A program made the translations under genes and the position numbers. A stretch of DNA of 12,067 nt, from NCBI GenBank assembly GCA_019347585.1, contig JAHWLC010000005.1:3707-15773 (forward strand). The letters are read 5' to 3'. Below the pieces are notes generated by a model. It had not been told where the DNA came from. It did not search any database and worked only from the letters and a program-made list of their open reading frames with translations. Every line of letters starts with the position of its first letter. Within the stretch, counting starts at the first letter, position 1. Of this stretch, positions 1 to 6,885 are shown in pieces. The DNA is from Actinomycetota bacterium. Lineage in GTDB: Bacteria; Actinomycetota; Acidimicrobiia; Spongiisociales; ZC4RG35.

Positions 1-900
1 CGGCACGGTTATGCGCCGGAAGACGTCCCACTCATCGGCGCCGTCGATGCGAGCCGCCTCGATGAGCTCTTCCGGCACCGACTTGATCGCAGAGGAGAGG
101 ATGACCATGGAGAAGCCGGTCTGTAGCCAGATGAGGATGACCATGAGGAAGAGGTTGTTCCAGGGCTGGGTTTGGAGCCAGTTGACCGGATCGGCACCCA
201 GGGCGGTCCACACCGCGTTGAGCAGCCCGATCTGCTCTCCAAAACCCTCGGGGCGGAAGCTGTAGACAAAGATCCAGACCACGGATGCCCCGACGAAGGA
301 GATAGCCATGGGCAGGAAGATCAGGGACTTTGCCACCGCCTCGGAGCGACGGCCCATCTTGTCGGCCAGGGTGGCAAAGGCCAGTCCAACGACCACGCAG
401 ACCGCGGGCACTACCAGCGCCCAGAAAACACTGTTGCGCATCGAGATGAGATAGGTGCTGTCGGTGAAGAGTCGCTGATAGTTGGCCAGCCCGATGAAAT
501 TGTCGCCCCTGGCGTCCTGGAAGCTGAGGATGAAGGTGTTGACCGCCGGGTAGACCAGGTAGAAGCCGAGGAGCATGATCGCTGGGCCGGCGAAGGCGAA
601 CGGTCTCACCGCGGCGGCCACCCTGTCCGGCAGAAGGCTCACGGTGCGGTCCATCCCCCAGTAGAGGAGCCAAACACCGCCAACCCCGACCACCACCGCC
701 ACCACTACCTGGACGACCTTGTTCGTCCCCGGGTCCTGGAGGAACTCCATCGTCACGAAGAAGAGGAAGAGGATCGCGGGGATGATCAGAGCTGACGCGA
801 TCCGAAGCAGCCAGACCGTCGCTGACTGACTGGTTGCGCCCGGCTCGGGGGGCGGCTGAGGCGGCCGATCCTCGGTGGGGGTGATCACCGGTGTCGCCAT
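1..900 (-). CDS. Sugar ABC transporter permease, MalF/AglF type (3' end cut by window)
   Basis: Inner-membrane subunit of a CUT1-type carbohydrate importer; with a second permease, presumably beyond the left edge, it would form the translocation pore. 300 residues are visible from the ATG at 898-900, which has GGAGG about 8 bases upstream. The N-terminus is a Pro-rich cytosolic tail (residues 8-20), then hydrophobic segments at about 30-53, 61-81 and 100-121, then the usual permease core. The cytoplasmic EAA loop that docks on the ATPase is present near the edge (EELIEAARIDGADEWDVFRR), so most of the core is in view. Two extra N-terminal membrane segments before the core recall MalF, which has eight, rather than the common six. 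It lies 128 bases downstream of the binding-protein gene on the same strand, with a hairpin between them. Substrate cannot be read from the permease; neighbouring glucosidases suggest glucosides. Confidence 0.93.
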   Translation of the reverse strand, partial: MATPVITPTEDRPPQPPPEPGATSQSATVWLLRIASALIIPAILFLFFVTMEFLQDPGTNKVVQVVVAVVVGVGGVWLLYWGMDRTVSLLPDRVAAAVRPFAFAGPAIMLLGFYLVYPAVNTFILSFQDARGDNFIGLANYQRLFTDSTYLISMRNSVFWALVVPAVCVVVGLAFATLADKMGRRSEAVAKSLIFLPMAISFVGASVVWIFVYSFRPEGFGEQIGLLNAVWTALGADPVNWLQTQPWNNLFLMVILIWLQTGFSMVILSSAIKSVPEELIEAARIDGADEWDVFRRITVP

Positions 901-974
901 CGAGCTCCCTCCGCGTTGCAGGGCATGGCCGAACTCTAGGCGAACAGGACCGGCCGCTGCCGGGCCAGACGCGA

Positions 975-1004
975 CGAAGGGGTGGTCCTCGGACCACCCC
1001 TTCG
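975..1004 (-). terminator. Intercistronic hairpin between binding-protein and permease genes
   Basis: A perfect inverted repeat with 14-base arms (CGAAGGGGTGGTCC and its complement) flanks two bases, so about 13 pairs form around a four-base loop. It begins 25 bases after the binding-protein stop codon and 75 bases before the permease start. No T-run follows it on the minus strand. This fits a partial terminator or 3'-end stabiliser, as in malE-malF, that keeps binding-protein mRNA more abundant than permease mRNA. The function is inferred from position and structure. Confidence 0.7.
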
Positions 1005-1028
1005 ATCAGTCGTGTCTTGTCCTAGGTG

Positions 1029-2477
1029 TTAGCTGGGCCAGCTCGCCTCGATGTCGTCGACCACCTCCTGGGCCGGTGTCCCCTGGGAGAACTCGACCAT
1101 GCCGATCCAGAAGCTCTCCTGACCCACCTCCGGTGGCATCAGGTCCGAGGCGTCGAACACGAACGTGTTCTCGGCCAGAGCCGTCGTGATCGCGGAGGCG
1201 AAGGTTTGCGCCGCCTCTGTCTCGTAGCACTCCGGATCCACGTCCTTGTGACCGGGCAGCCTCTCGACTCCCTCGACACCGTGGCCGCCATGGGGGGCGA
1301 CGCCGCCGCCGCTGGCCGAGGCCAGGGTGCATTGCCACTCCGGTGAGATCCAGTCCTGGATCACCGCGGTGATCGCCGGGTCGTCCTCGAAGACCATGAG
1401 GGTGTCGCCCCCACCCATGGCGCCGGTATTGCCGTCGATGGTTGGGAAGGCGAACACGCCAATCTCGGACTCCTCACCGTCCTCGTACTCCGCCTGGTCG
1501 ACGAAGAAGTTGGAGATGAACGAGCCCTGCTTGAGCATGGCGCATCCCGCCGGTTCGGCGAACAGCGGCCCTGGAGAGTCTCCGAAGGCGACGCCGCTCA
1601 CATTCTCTGCCCCGCCAAGGACGAAGCCCTCGCCATGGAGGATCTCGCCGAACTTCTCGAAGGCCGACACGACCATCGGGTCGTCGAAGGGGATCTCGTG
1701 CTCGTACCACTGCCGATAGGCGTCGGAGCCGTGCATGCGGACGAAGATGTCCTCGATCCAGTCGGTCCCCGGCCATCCGGTGGCGTCACCGCTCTCGAAG
1801 CCGAAGCACCAGGGGGTCTGACCGTCTGCAACCATCTGCTCGGAGAGGGCCACCATGTCCTCGTACGTCTCCGGGACCTCGTAGCCGCCTTCTTCGAAGG
1901 TGGGGATGTGGTAGAAGACGATCGACTTGAAGTTGGGGAACCACGGAATGCCGTAGTGCTGCCCGTCCTCGCACACGCCGAGGTTCATCCAGTACTCGGA
2001 GTGGTTCTCCTCCATCGCCGCGATGTCGAGCCCCATATCCTCCAATGAGACCAGCTCGCCCCGATCGGCGAACTCGCAAATCGAAGCAGGCTGGGGCGTG
2101 AAAGCGACCGCGGGCGGATCGCCACCCTCGACTGCGATGCGCAGCTCCTGCTCGAAGTTGTCAGAGCCCCGGTATCCGATGCTCGACCCCACCTCGGAGT
2201 TGTAGGCGTCGATGAAGCCTTCCATGGCCTCTCCTTCGACTCCGGTCGGGGCACCGAACAGGGTGAAGTCAGCATTTGCCGCCTCACCGCCGACGTCTCC
2301 GTCACCTTCGGCTGCCGTGGTGTCGGTTTCACCTTCGGTGGTGTCCGCACCAGCCTCCGTCGTGTCGGCCCCCGCCTCAGTGGTGTCGGTGTCTACTCCC
2401 TCACCGTCTCCACAGGCTGCGAGCACCATGGCCACCACCGCAAAGAGCGCGATCAGCCATTGCCATCGTGATTTCAT
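1029..2477 (-). CDS. Extracellular sugar-binding lipoprotein of ABC transporter (family 1 solute-binding protein, AglE-like)
   Basis: 482-residue lipid-anchored receptor that delivers sugar to the permease. The ATG at 2475-2477 has an AGGAAGG ribosome site 7 bases upstream. Residues 1-22 are a lipoprotein signal (KSR, hydrophobic stretch, LAAC with Cys22 to be lipidated). Residues 23-62 are an acidic Thr/Gly linker with tandem heptads. The mature domain begins near residue 68 (FTLFGAPTGVEGEAM) and contains typical family blocks: GSDNFEQELRIAVEGGDPP, WFPNFKSIVFYHIPTFEEGG and a C-terminal DDIEASWPS. The overall pattern recalls alpha-glucoside binding proteins (AglE), but the ligand is inferred. 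An unusual Gly/His/Glu-rich stretch (about 1240-1300) lies between GGGVAPH and KDVDPECY, where I would expect a short loop. It is transcribed first, ahead of the permease, divergently from the GH13 gene. Confidence 0.93.
   Translation of the reverse strand: MKSRWQWLIALFAVVAMVLAACGDGEGVDTDTTEAGADTTEAGADTTEGETDTTAAEGDGDVGGEAANADFTLFGAPTGVEGEAMEGFIDAYNSEVGSSIGYRGSDNFEQELRIAVEGGDPPAVAFTPQPASICEFADRGELVSLEDMGLDIAAMEENHSEYWMNLGVCEDGQHYGIPWFPNFKSIVFYHIPTFEEGGYEVPETYEDMVALSEQMVADGQTPWCFGFESGDATGWPGTDWIEDIFVRMHGSDAYRQWYEHEIPFDDPMVVSAFEKFGEILHGEGFVLGGAENVSGVAFGDSPGPLFAEPAGCAMLKQGSFISNFFVDQAEYEDGEESEIGVFAFPTIDGNTGAMGGGDTLMVFEDDPAITAVIQDWISPEWQCTLASASGGGVAPHGGHGVEGVERLPGHKDVDPECYETEAAQTFASAITTALAENTFVFDASDLMPPEVGQESFWIGMVEFSQGTPAQEVVDDIEASWPS
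2316..2387 (-). repeat. In-gene tandem 21-base repeat coding the lipoprotein linker
   Basis: Within the binding-protein gene, codons 31-54 read DTTEAGA, DTTEAGA, DTTEGET, DTT, a seven-residue unit repeated about three and a half times. It encodes the flexible spacer between lipidated Cys22 and the folded domain. Such low-complexity linkers are common in actinobacterial lipoproteins and can vary in copy number by slippage. Confidence 0.8.
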
Positions 2478-2509
2478 TTGGTTCCTTCCTCGAATGTTTC
2501 TGTCATCCC

Positions 2510-2548
2510 GGGAGGACGGACCTCCCAGGAAACCAGGGTCGAACCTTA
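2510..2548 (-). promoter_or_regulatory. Weak candidate promoter and inverted repeat before the binding-protein gene
   Basis: In the 131-base divergent region, reading the minus strand, TAAGGT at 2548-2543 fits the actinobacterial TANNNT -10 pattern; the matching -35 (GTCACT, 17 bases away) is poor. Just downstream lies GGGAGG-N5-CCTCCC (2510-2526), partly overlapping an 8-base palindrome TCCCGGGA (2506-2513). This would sit at the start of the leader and could be an operator for a local sugar regulator or an mRNA hairpin. No regulator gene is in the window, so this is a guess from position. Confidence 0.3.
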
Positions 2549-2594
2549 GCGACCAGGTGTTGGTGAGTGACGGGGGCCGCGCCGGCTCGCTGCC

Positions 2595-2611
2595 TAGCCT
2601 GGATCGGGATG
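2595..2611 (+). promoter_or_regulatory. Candidate leaderless promoter of the GH13 gene
   Basis: TAGCCT at 2595-2600 fits a TANNNT -10 element and ends 8 bases before the ATG at 2609. Transcription would therefore begin at or next to the start codon. There is no clear ribosome-binding site before this ATG, which agrees with a leaderless mRNA. The -35 region is not recognisable. Confidence 0.4.
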
Positions 2612-4216
2612 CCCGATCTCAACGGCCATGAGTGGTGGCGCGAGGCGGTCTTTTACCAGATCTATCCCCTCAGCTACGCGGACAGCAACGGGGACGGTTT
2701 CGGGGATCTCGAGGGAATCATGTCAAAGCTCGACTACCTCTCCGACACCCTCGGCGTCGACGCCGTTTGGATCTCACCGTTCTACCGGAGCCCGATGCGC
2801 GACTGGGGATACGACGTGTCCGACCACACCGATGTCGACCCGGTGTTCGGCGACCTCGCCGATGCAGAGCGTCTCATCGACCAAGCCCATGCCAGGGGGC
2901 TGCGGGTCATGCTCGATTACATCCCCAACCACACCTCGGACTTGCACCCCTGGTTCCTCGATTCCCGTTCGTCCCGTGATTCGGCGCACCGGGACTGGTA
3001 CGTATGGCGGGACCCGGCCCCGGGAGGCGGGCCACCGAACAATTGGATCAGCGTGTTCAGCGGGCCGGCGTGGACCCTCGACGCCGAGACCGGCCAGTAC
3101 TACCGCCACACCTACCTCACCACCCAGCCCGACCTGAATTGGCGCAACCCCGAAGTGATCGAGGCCATGACCGAAGTGGCGCGCTTCTGGCTCGAGCGGG
3201 GAGTGGACGGGTTCAGGGTGGACGCCGCCCATCAGATGATCAAGGACCCCCGGGAGCGCGACAATCCGCCGGCTCCACCCGACTACGAACGGCCCTGGAA
3301 GGAGATGGGCGAGTACGACGACTTCATCCATCTCTACGACTACGGCCACCCGGCGGTGCACGAGATCTACAGGGGCCTGCGAAAAGTGGTCGACACCTAC
3401 CCGCAGAGCCCGGTCACGGTCGGTGAGGTGCACATCTTCGACTTGCCGGAGTGGGCCACCTACTACGGCGAGCACCTCGACGAGATGCACATGCCTTTCA
3501 ACTTCCACCTCATGGCGACGCAGTGGGACTCCCTGAGGCTGCGGGGCACCATCGAAGCGGTGCTCTGGCACGTCCCGGCAGGAGGCTGGACCAACTGGAC
3601 CCTGGGCAACCACGACGAGATCCGGCTCGCCTCGAGGCTGGGGATGGCCAACGCCCGTCTCGCCGCCATGCTGCTCCTCACCCTCAGGGGGACTCCCTTT
3701 CTCTACTACGGCGACGAGTTGGGAATGCGCGACGTGCACATCCCCCACGCCTTGAAGCGGGACCCGTGGGGGGAGGCAGTCGCCCACCTCAACCGGGACG
3801 GGGCGAGGACCCCCATGCAATGGGCTCCGGGGGATCACGCCGGTTTCACCACCGGGACCCCATGGCTTCCGGTGTCACAGAGCCATCCGGAGGACAACGT
3901 GGATATCGAGCTCGACGAACCCGGCTCGATGCTCAACCTGTACCGACGTCTGCTCTCGTTCCGGCGCGGTTCGAGCGCCCTGCGCCTCGGGTCTTACCTC
4001 AGCCACCCCTCGTCAACGAACCAGGTGCTCGTCTTCAGACGGGAGGCCGATCGGGAGACGGTCACCGTCGCCCTGAATCTCTCCGACGAAGCCGTCGAGG
4101 TACCGCTCCGATCGGGCAAGGTGGCGATCTCCACCCTCGACGCGGGACGCTCCGAGCTGGTGCAAGAGCTCCTCGAGCTGGCGCCCCGTGAGGGCGTGAT
4201 CGTGACGCACACCTGA
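2609..4216 (+). CDS. GH13 family alpha-glucosidase (oligo-1,6-glucosidase / AglA-like)
   Basis: 535-residue cytoplasmic retaining glycosidase that cleaves terminal alpha-linked glucose from imported di- and oligosaccharides. The conserved family start (WWREAVFYQIYPLSYADSNG) lies directly after the chosen ATG at 2609; an upstream in-frame GTG at 2567 would add 14 unconserved residues and also lacks a good ribosome site. The four GH13 regions are visible: DYIPNHTSD (I), GFRVDAAH with nucleophile Asp205 (II), VGEVHIFD with acid/base Glu273 (III) and GNHDE with Asp336 (IV). YLTTQPDLNWRNPEV is typical of oligo-1,6-/alpha-glucosidases. A small beta-sheet C-domain follows. There is no signal peptide, so it acts after uptake. 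It diverges from the binding-protein gene and is followed 69 bases later by the ATPase. Maltose, sucrose, isomaltose or trehalose specificity cannot be told from sequence alone. Confidence 0.94.
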   Translation: MPDLNGHEWWREAVFYQIYPLSYADSNGDGFGDLEGIMSKLDYLSDTLGVDAVWISPFYRSPMRDWGYDVSDHTDVDPVFGDLADAERLIDQAHARGLRVMLDYIPNHTSDLHPWFLDSRSSRDSAHRDWYVWRDPAPGGGPPNNWISVFSGPAWTLDAETGQYYRHTYLTTQPDLNWRNPEVIEAMTEVARFWLERGVDGFRVDAAHQMIKDPRERDNPPAPPDYERPWKEMGEYDDFIHLYDYGHPAVHEIYRGLRKVVDTYPQSPVTVGEVHIFDLPEWATYYGEHLDEMHMPFNFHLMATQWDSLRLRGTIEAVLWHVPAGGWTNWTLGNHDEIRLASRLGMANARLAAMLLLTLRGTPFLYYGDELGMRDVHIPHALKRDPWGEAVAHLNRDGARTPMQWAPGDHAGFTTGTPWLPVSQSHPEDNVDIELDEPGSMLNLYRRLLSFRRGSSALRLGSYLSHPSSTNQVLVFRREADRETVTVALNLSDEAVEVPLRSGKVAISTLDAGRSELVQELLELAPREGVIVTHT

Positions 4217-4285
4217 GTGCGCCGCCAGCGCCGGCTCTAGTTGGCTAGGTTCGGTGCCAGTCCCAAGTCGGAAGGAGCTGGCCAG

Positions 4286-5515
4286 ATGGCCCGAATCGAG
4301 ATGGAGAACCTGGGCAAGGTGTACGAAGACGGCACGAGGGCCGTCGGCAATGTCGACCTGGAGATCGAGGACGGCGAGTTCCTGGTGTTGGTGGGGCCGT
4401 CCGGCTGCGGTAAGTCGACGGTGCTTCGGATGATCGCCGGGCTCGAGGACATCACCGAGGGGAAGATGATGATCGGCGACCGGGTGGTCAACGACATGCC
4501 CCCCAAGGACCGCGACATCGCCATGGTCTTCCAGAACTACGCCCTCTACCCGCACATGACCGTGTTCGACAACATGGCTTTCGGACTCAAGCTGAGGAAG
4601 TTCAGCAAGGAGGAGATCGAGCGCAGAGTCGGTGAGGCGGCCGACGTCCTCGAGATCAGGGACTTTCTCGGTCGCCGCCCCCGGGCGCTCTCCGGCGGCC
4701 AGCGGCAGAGGGTCGCCATGGGGCGAGCCATCGTCAGGGAGCCGGCCGCTTTCCTCATGGACGAGCCCCTCTCCAACCTCGACGCCAAGCTCAGGGTTCA
4801 GATGCGAGCCGAGCTGGAGCGGCTCCACAACCGGCTCGGGACCACGACGGTCTACGTGACCCACGATCAGGTGGAGGCGATGACTCTGGGTGACCGGGTG
4901 GCGGTGCTCCGCGCCGTGTCTCCCAATCGTCCCTACAACCTGCAACAGGTGGGGCCACCCTCCGAGCTGTTCCGTCACCCCGACAACCTCTTCGTCGCCG
5001 GGTTCATCGGAAGCCCGCCGATGAACCTCACCTATGGCCATCTGGAGGCTGAAGGTGACAGGCTGTTCGCCGTCTTGCCCCACGCCAAGATCCGGGTCGG
5101 TGGGGAGACTCTGGACACTCATCCCGGCCTGGAGAACAACATGGCCAAGGAGCTGGTGGTTGGGATCAGGCCCAGCGCACTGGAGGCCGCCGCCGTGGCC
5201 GGGTCGGACCCGGAGCGGATGATGAAGGCCGAGGTCGAAGTGACCGAGATGCTGGGGGCCGATACCTACATCCACTTCACGGTGCACAAGCGCCCGGTGA
5301 TCACCCCCGATATCGAAGAGCTGCTCGCTGACACCGACCAGGACCCGGGCTCGCTGGGTGACACCACGACATTCATCGCCCGGGTGAATCCGGACCTCAA
5401 TGTGAAAACCGGGGACACGATCGAGCTGGTCGTGGACAACAACAAGCTCCACTTCTTCGATCCCCACTCGGGTTTCCGCATCGGCGCCGAGGACAAGGTC
5501 GCCGCAAGCGCCTGA
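4286..5515 (+). CDS. Sugar ABC transporter ATP-binding protein, MalK/MsmX/UgpC family
   Basis: 409-residue ATPase that powers the CUT1 importer whose binding protein and permease are encoded divergently. The ATG at 4286 has GGAAGGAG about 9 bases upstream; an in-frame TTG at 4241 is less likely. Walker A is GPSGCGKST (Lys43), the signature LSGGQRQRVAMGRA (135 onward), Walker B FLMDEP (Glu160), D-loop SNLDAK and switch His193 in VTHDQVEAM. After about residue 235 a regulatory TOBE/OB-like domain follows, as in MalK. A small insertion (AVSPNRPYN) sits where the family usually has a short turn before LQQVGPPSELF. Because MsmX-type ATPases can serve several importers, this one may energise more than one system. 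Its TGA stop abuts the GH1 frame. Confidence 0.95.
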   Translation: MARIEMENLGKVYEDGTRAVGNVDLEIEDGEFLVLVGPSGCGKSTVLRMIAGLEDITEGKMMIGDRVVNDMPPKDRDIAMVFQNYALYPHMTVFDNMAFGLKLRKFSKEEIERRVGEAADVLEIRDFLGRRPRALSGGQRQRVAMGRAIVREPAAFLMDEPLSNLDAKLRVQMRAELERLHNRLGTTTVYVTHDQVEAMTLGDRVAVLRAVSPNRPYNLQQVGPPSELFRHPDNLFVAGFIGSPPMNLTYGHLEAEGDRLFAVLPHAKIRVGGETLDTHPGLENNMAKELVVGIRPSALEAAAVAGSDPERMMKAEVEVTEMLGADTYIHFTVHKRPVITPDIEELLADTDQDPGSLGDTTTFIARVNPDLNVKTGDTIELVVDNNKLHFFDPHSGFRIGAEDKVAASA

Positions 5516-6845
5516 GCCCGACACAACGGGGTTCACCTTCGGCGTCGCCACGTCGGCGTACCAGATCGAGGGCGCCCGTCGCGAAGACGGAAAGGGCGAC
5601 TCGATCTGGGACCGCTTCTACGACGAGGGCCGGGTCCCCGCCCCTCACCAGCGGGCCTGCGACCACTACCACCGTTGGGAGGAGGACCTCGACCTGATCG
5701 CGGGGCTCGGGGTCGACGCCTACCGCTTCTCCGTGTCCTGGCCCCGGGTGATCCCCGATGGCGATGGGGAGGTGAACCGGGACGGTTTGCACTTTTACCG
5801 CCGCCTGGTGGTGGGGATGAGGGAGCGCGGCATCGAGCCCTGGCTCACTCTCTACCACTGGGACCTTCCCCAGGCCCTTCAGGACCGGGGTGGATGGGTG
5901 CGACGGGAGACAGCCGCGGCGTTCGCTCGATACGCCTCGGTCGTCGCCGATACCCTCGGTGACCTCGTCGGCCATTGGATCACCCACAACGAGCCTTGGG
6001 TTGCCGCCTACCTGGGTCATCTCTATGGGTCCCATGCTCCCGGGCAGCAGGACTGGCCGGCGACGCTGGCCGCGGCGCATCACATCCTCCTCTCCCACGG
6101 GATGGCGGTGGCCGACCTGCGCCCGAACCTGGGACGGGCCCGGATCGGGATCGCGCTCGACTGCCGCCCGGCCCGAGCCCGCACCGATTCACCAGCCGAC
6201 ATCGAAGCGACCCGGCATTTCGAAGGCTTCAGGAACCGATGGTTCTTCGATCCGGTGCTCGGCGGCGGCTATCCCGACGACATGATGCAGATCTTCACCA
6301 GGGAGAACCGGCTCGACCAGGACCTGATCCACCGTGGCGACATGGACACCATCGCGGCGGACCTCGACTTCATCGGGCTCAACTACTACACCACGGTCTC
6401 GGTCGCCGCGGGCGAGGAGGAGAGCGACGACCCGGAGCTGCCGCCAGGGCCCGAGCCGCCCGACGGTTACACCGAGATGGGTTGGGCCATCGATCCGGCG
6501 GGCCTGGAGGCGTATCTCCACCACCTCCACCGCCGATACCGCCCGCCGTCCCTGGTGGTGACCGAGAACGGGGCCAGCTTCTCCACCGGGCCCGACGACG
6601 AGGGCGTAGTCGACGACATCCGCCGCATTCGGTACCTGGACGACCACCTGAAGGCCGTCCTCCGAGCGCGCGCCGCCGGGGTGCCGGTCGGCGGCTACTT
6701 CGTGTGGAGCCTCCTCGACAACTTGGAGTGGACCCTCGGCTTCGACCAGCGGTTCGGTCTCGTCTGGGTCGACCACCAGAGCCAGGAGCGGATTCCCAAG
6801 GAGAGCTACCGCTGGTACCGGGCGACCATCGAGGATCTTCGCTGA
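5514..6845 (+). CDS. GH1 family beta-glucosidase; start codon not identifiable
   Basis: About 443-residue cytoplasmic retaining beta-glycosidase. Counting from 5514, acid/base Glu160 is in THNEPW and nucleophile Glu351 in VVTENG; the N-terminal block FTFGVATSAYQIEGA and CDHYHRWEEDL are also present, as is YFVWSLLDNLEW near the end. Length and motif spacing are normal for GH1. No ATG, GTG or TTG occurs in this frame between the stop at 5403 and the GTG at 5733. Starting at 5733 would discard about 67 conserved residues, including the substrate-binding Gln (codon 5562), so it is not the true start. The coordinate given is only the first codon after the ATPase stop. One lost G in the run 5528-5531 would explain it: CTG at 5512, overlapping the ATPase TGA, would then read SPTQRG into FTFG. 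A rare start, frameshifting or a sequence error remain possible. Confidence 0.85.
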   Translation, partial: EPDTTGFTFGVATSAYQIEGARREDGKGDSIWDRFYDEGRVPAPHQRACDHYHRWEEDLDLIAGLGVDAYRFSVSWPRVIPDGDGEVNRDGLHFYRRLVVGMRERGIEPWLTLYHWDLPQALQDRGGWVRRETAAAFARYASVVADTLGDLVGHWITHNEPWVAAYLGHLYGSHAPGQQDWPATLAAAHHILLSHGMAVADLRPNLGRARIGIALDCRPARARTDSPADIEATRHFEGFRNRWFFDPVLGGGYPDDMMQIFTRENRLDQDLIHRGDMDTIAADLDFIGLNYYTTVSVAAGEEESDDPELPPGPEPPDGYTEMGWAIDPAGLEAYLHHLHRRYRPPSLVVTENGASFSTGPDDEGVVDDIRRIRYLDDHLKAVLRARAAGVPVGGYFVWSLLDNLEWTLGFDQRFGLVWVDHQSQERIPKESYRWYRATIEDLR

Positions 6846-6885
6846 ACCCTCAATAATTCGGCCCGACTTACCGACAACCACTCCG

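Noticed and set aside
32..997. 321-codon minus-strand frame overlapping the permease
   Set aside because: Arg/Pro/Gly-rich translation with no membrane segments; the adjacent frame encodes a textbook permease with an EAA loop, and this frame runs through the 975-1004 hairpin.
2552..2564. ACCA-N5-TGGT as a LacI-type operator
   Set aside because: Four-base arms only, without the CG centre usual for LacI-family sites; no regulator gene nearby to support it.
2774..3838. 354-codon open frame on the minus strand opposite the GH13 gene
   Set aside because: Same reasoning: antisense shadow of a gene with all catalytic motifs, no ribosome site of its own.
4246..4251. TAGGTT as a -10 element before the ATPase gene
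   Set aside because: Fits TANNNT but no -35 is visible, and the short gap to the GH13 gene makes co-transcription as likely.
4013..5551. 512-codon open frame on the minus strand opposite the ATPase gene
   Set aside because: It is the complement of a clear MalK-type gene; the translation has no recognisable domain and is His/Val/Gly-rich, as expected for antisense frames in GC-rich DNA.
6852..6857. AATAAT as a -10 element for the kinase gene
   Set aside because: Close to TATAAT, but there is no matching -35 element and the leader lacks a ribosome site; not enough to call a promoter.
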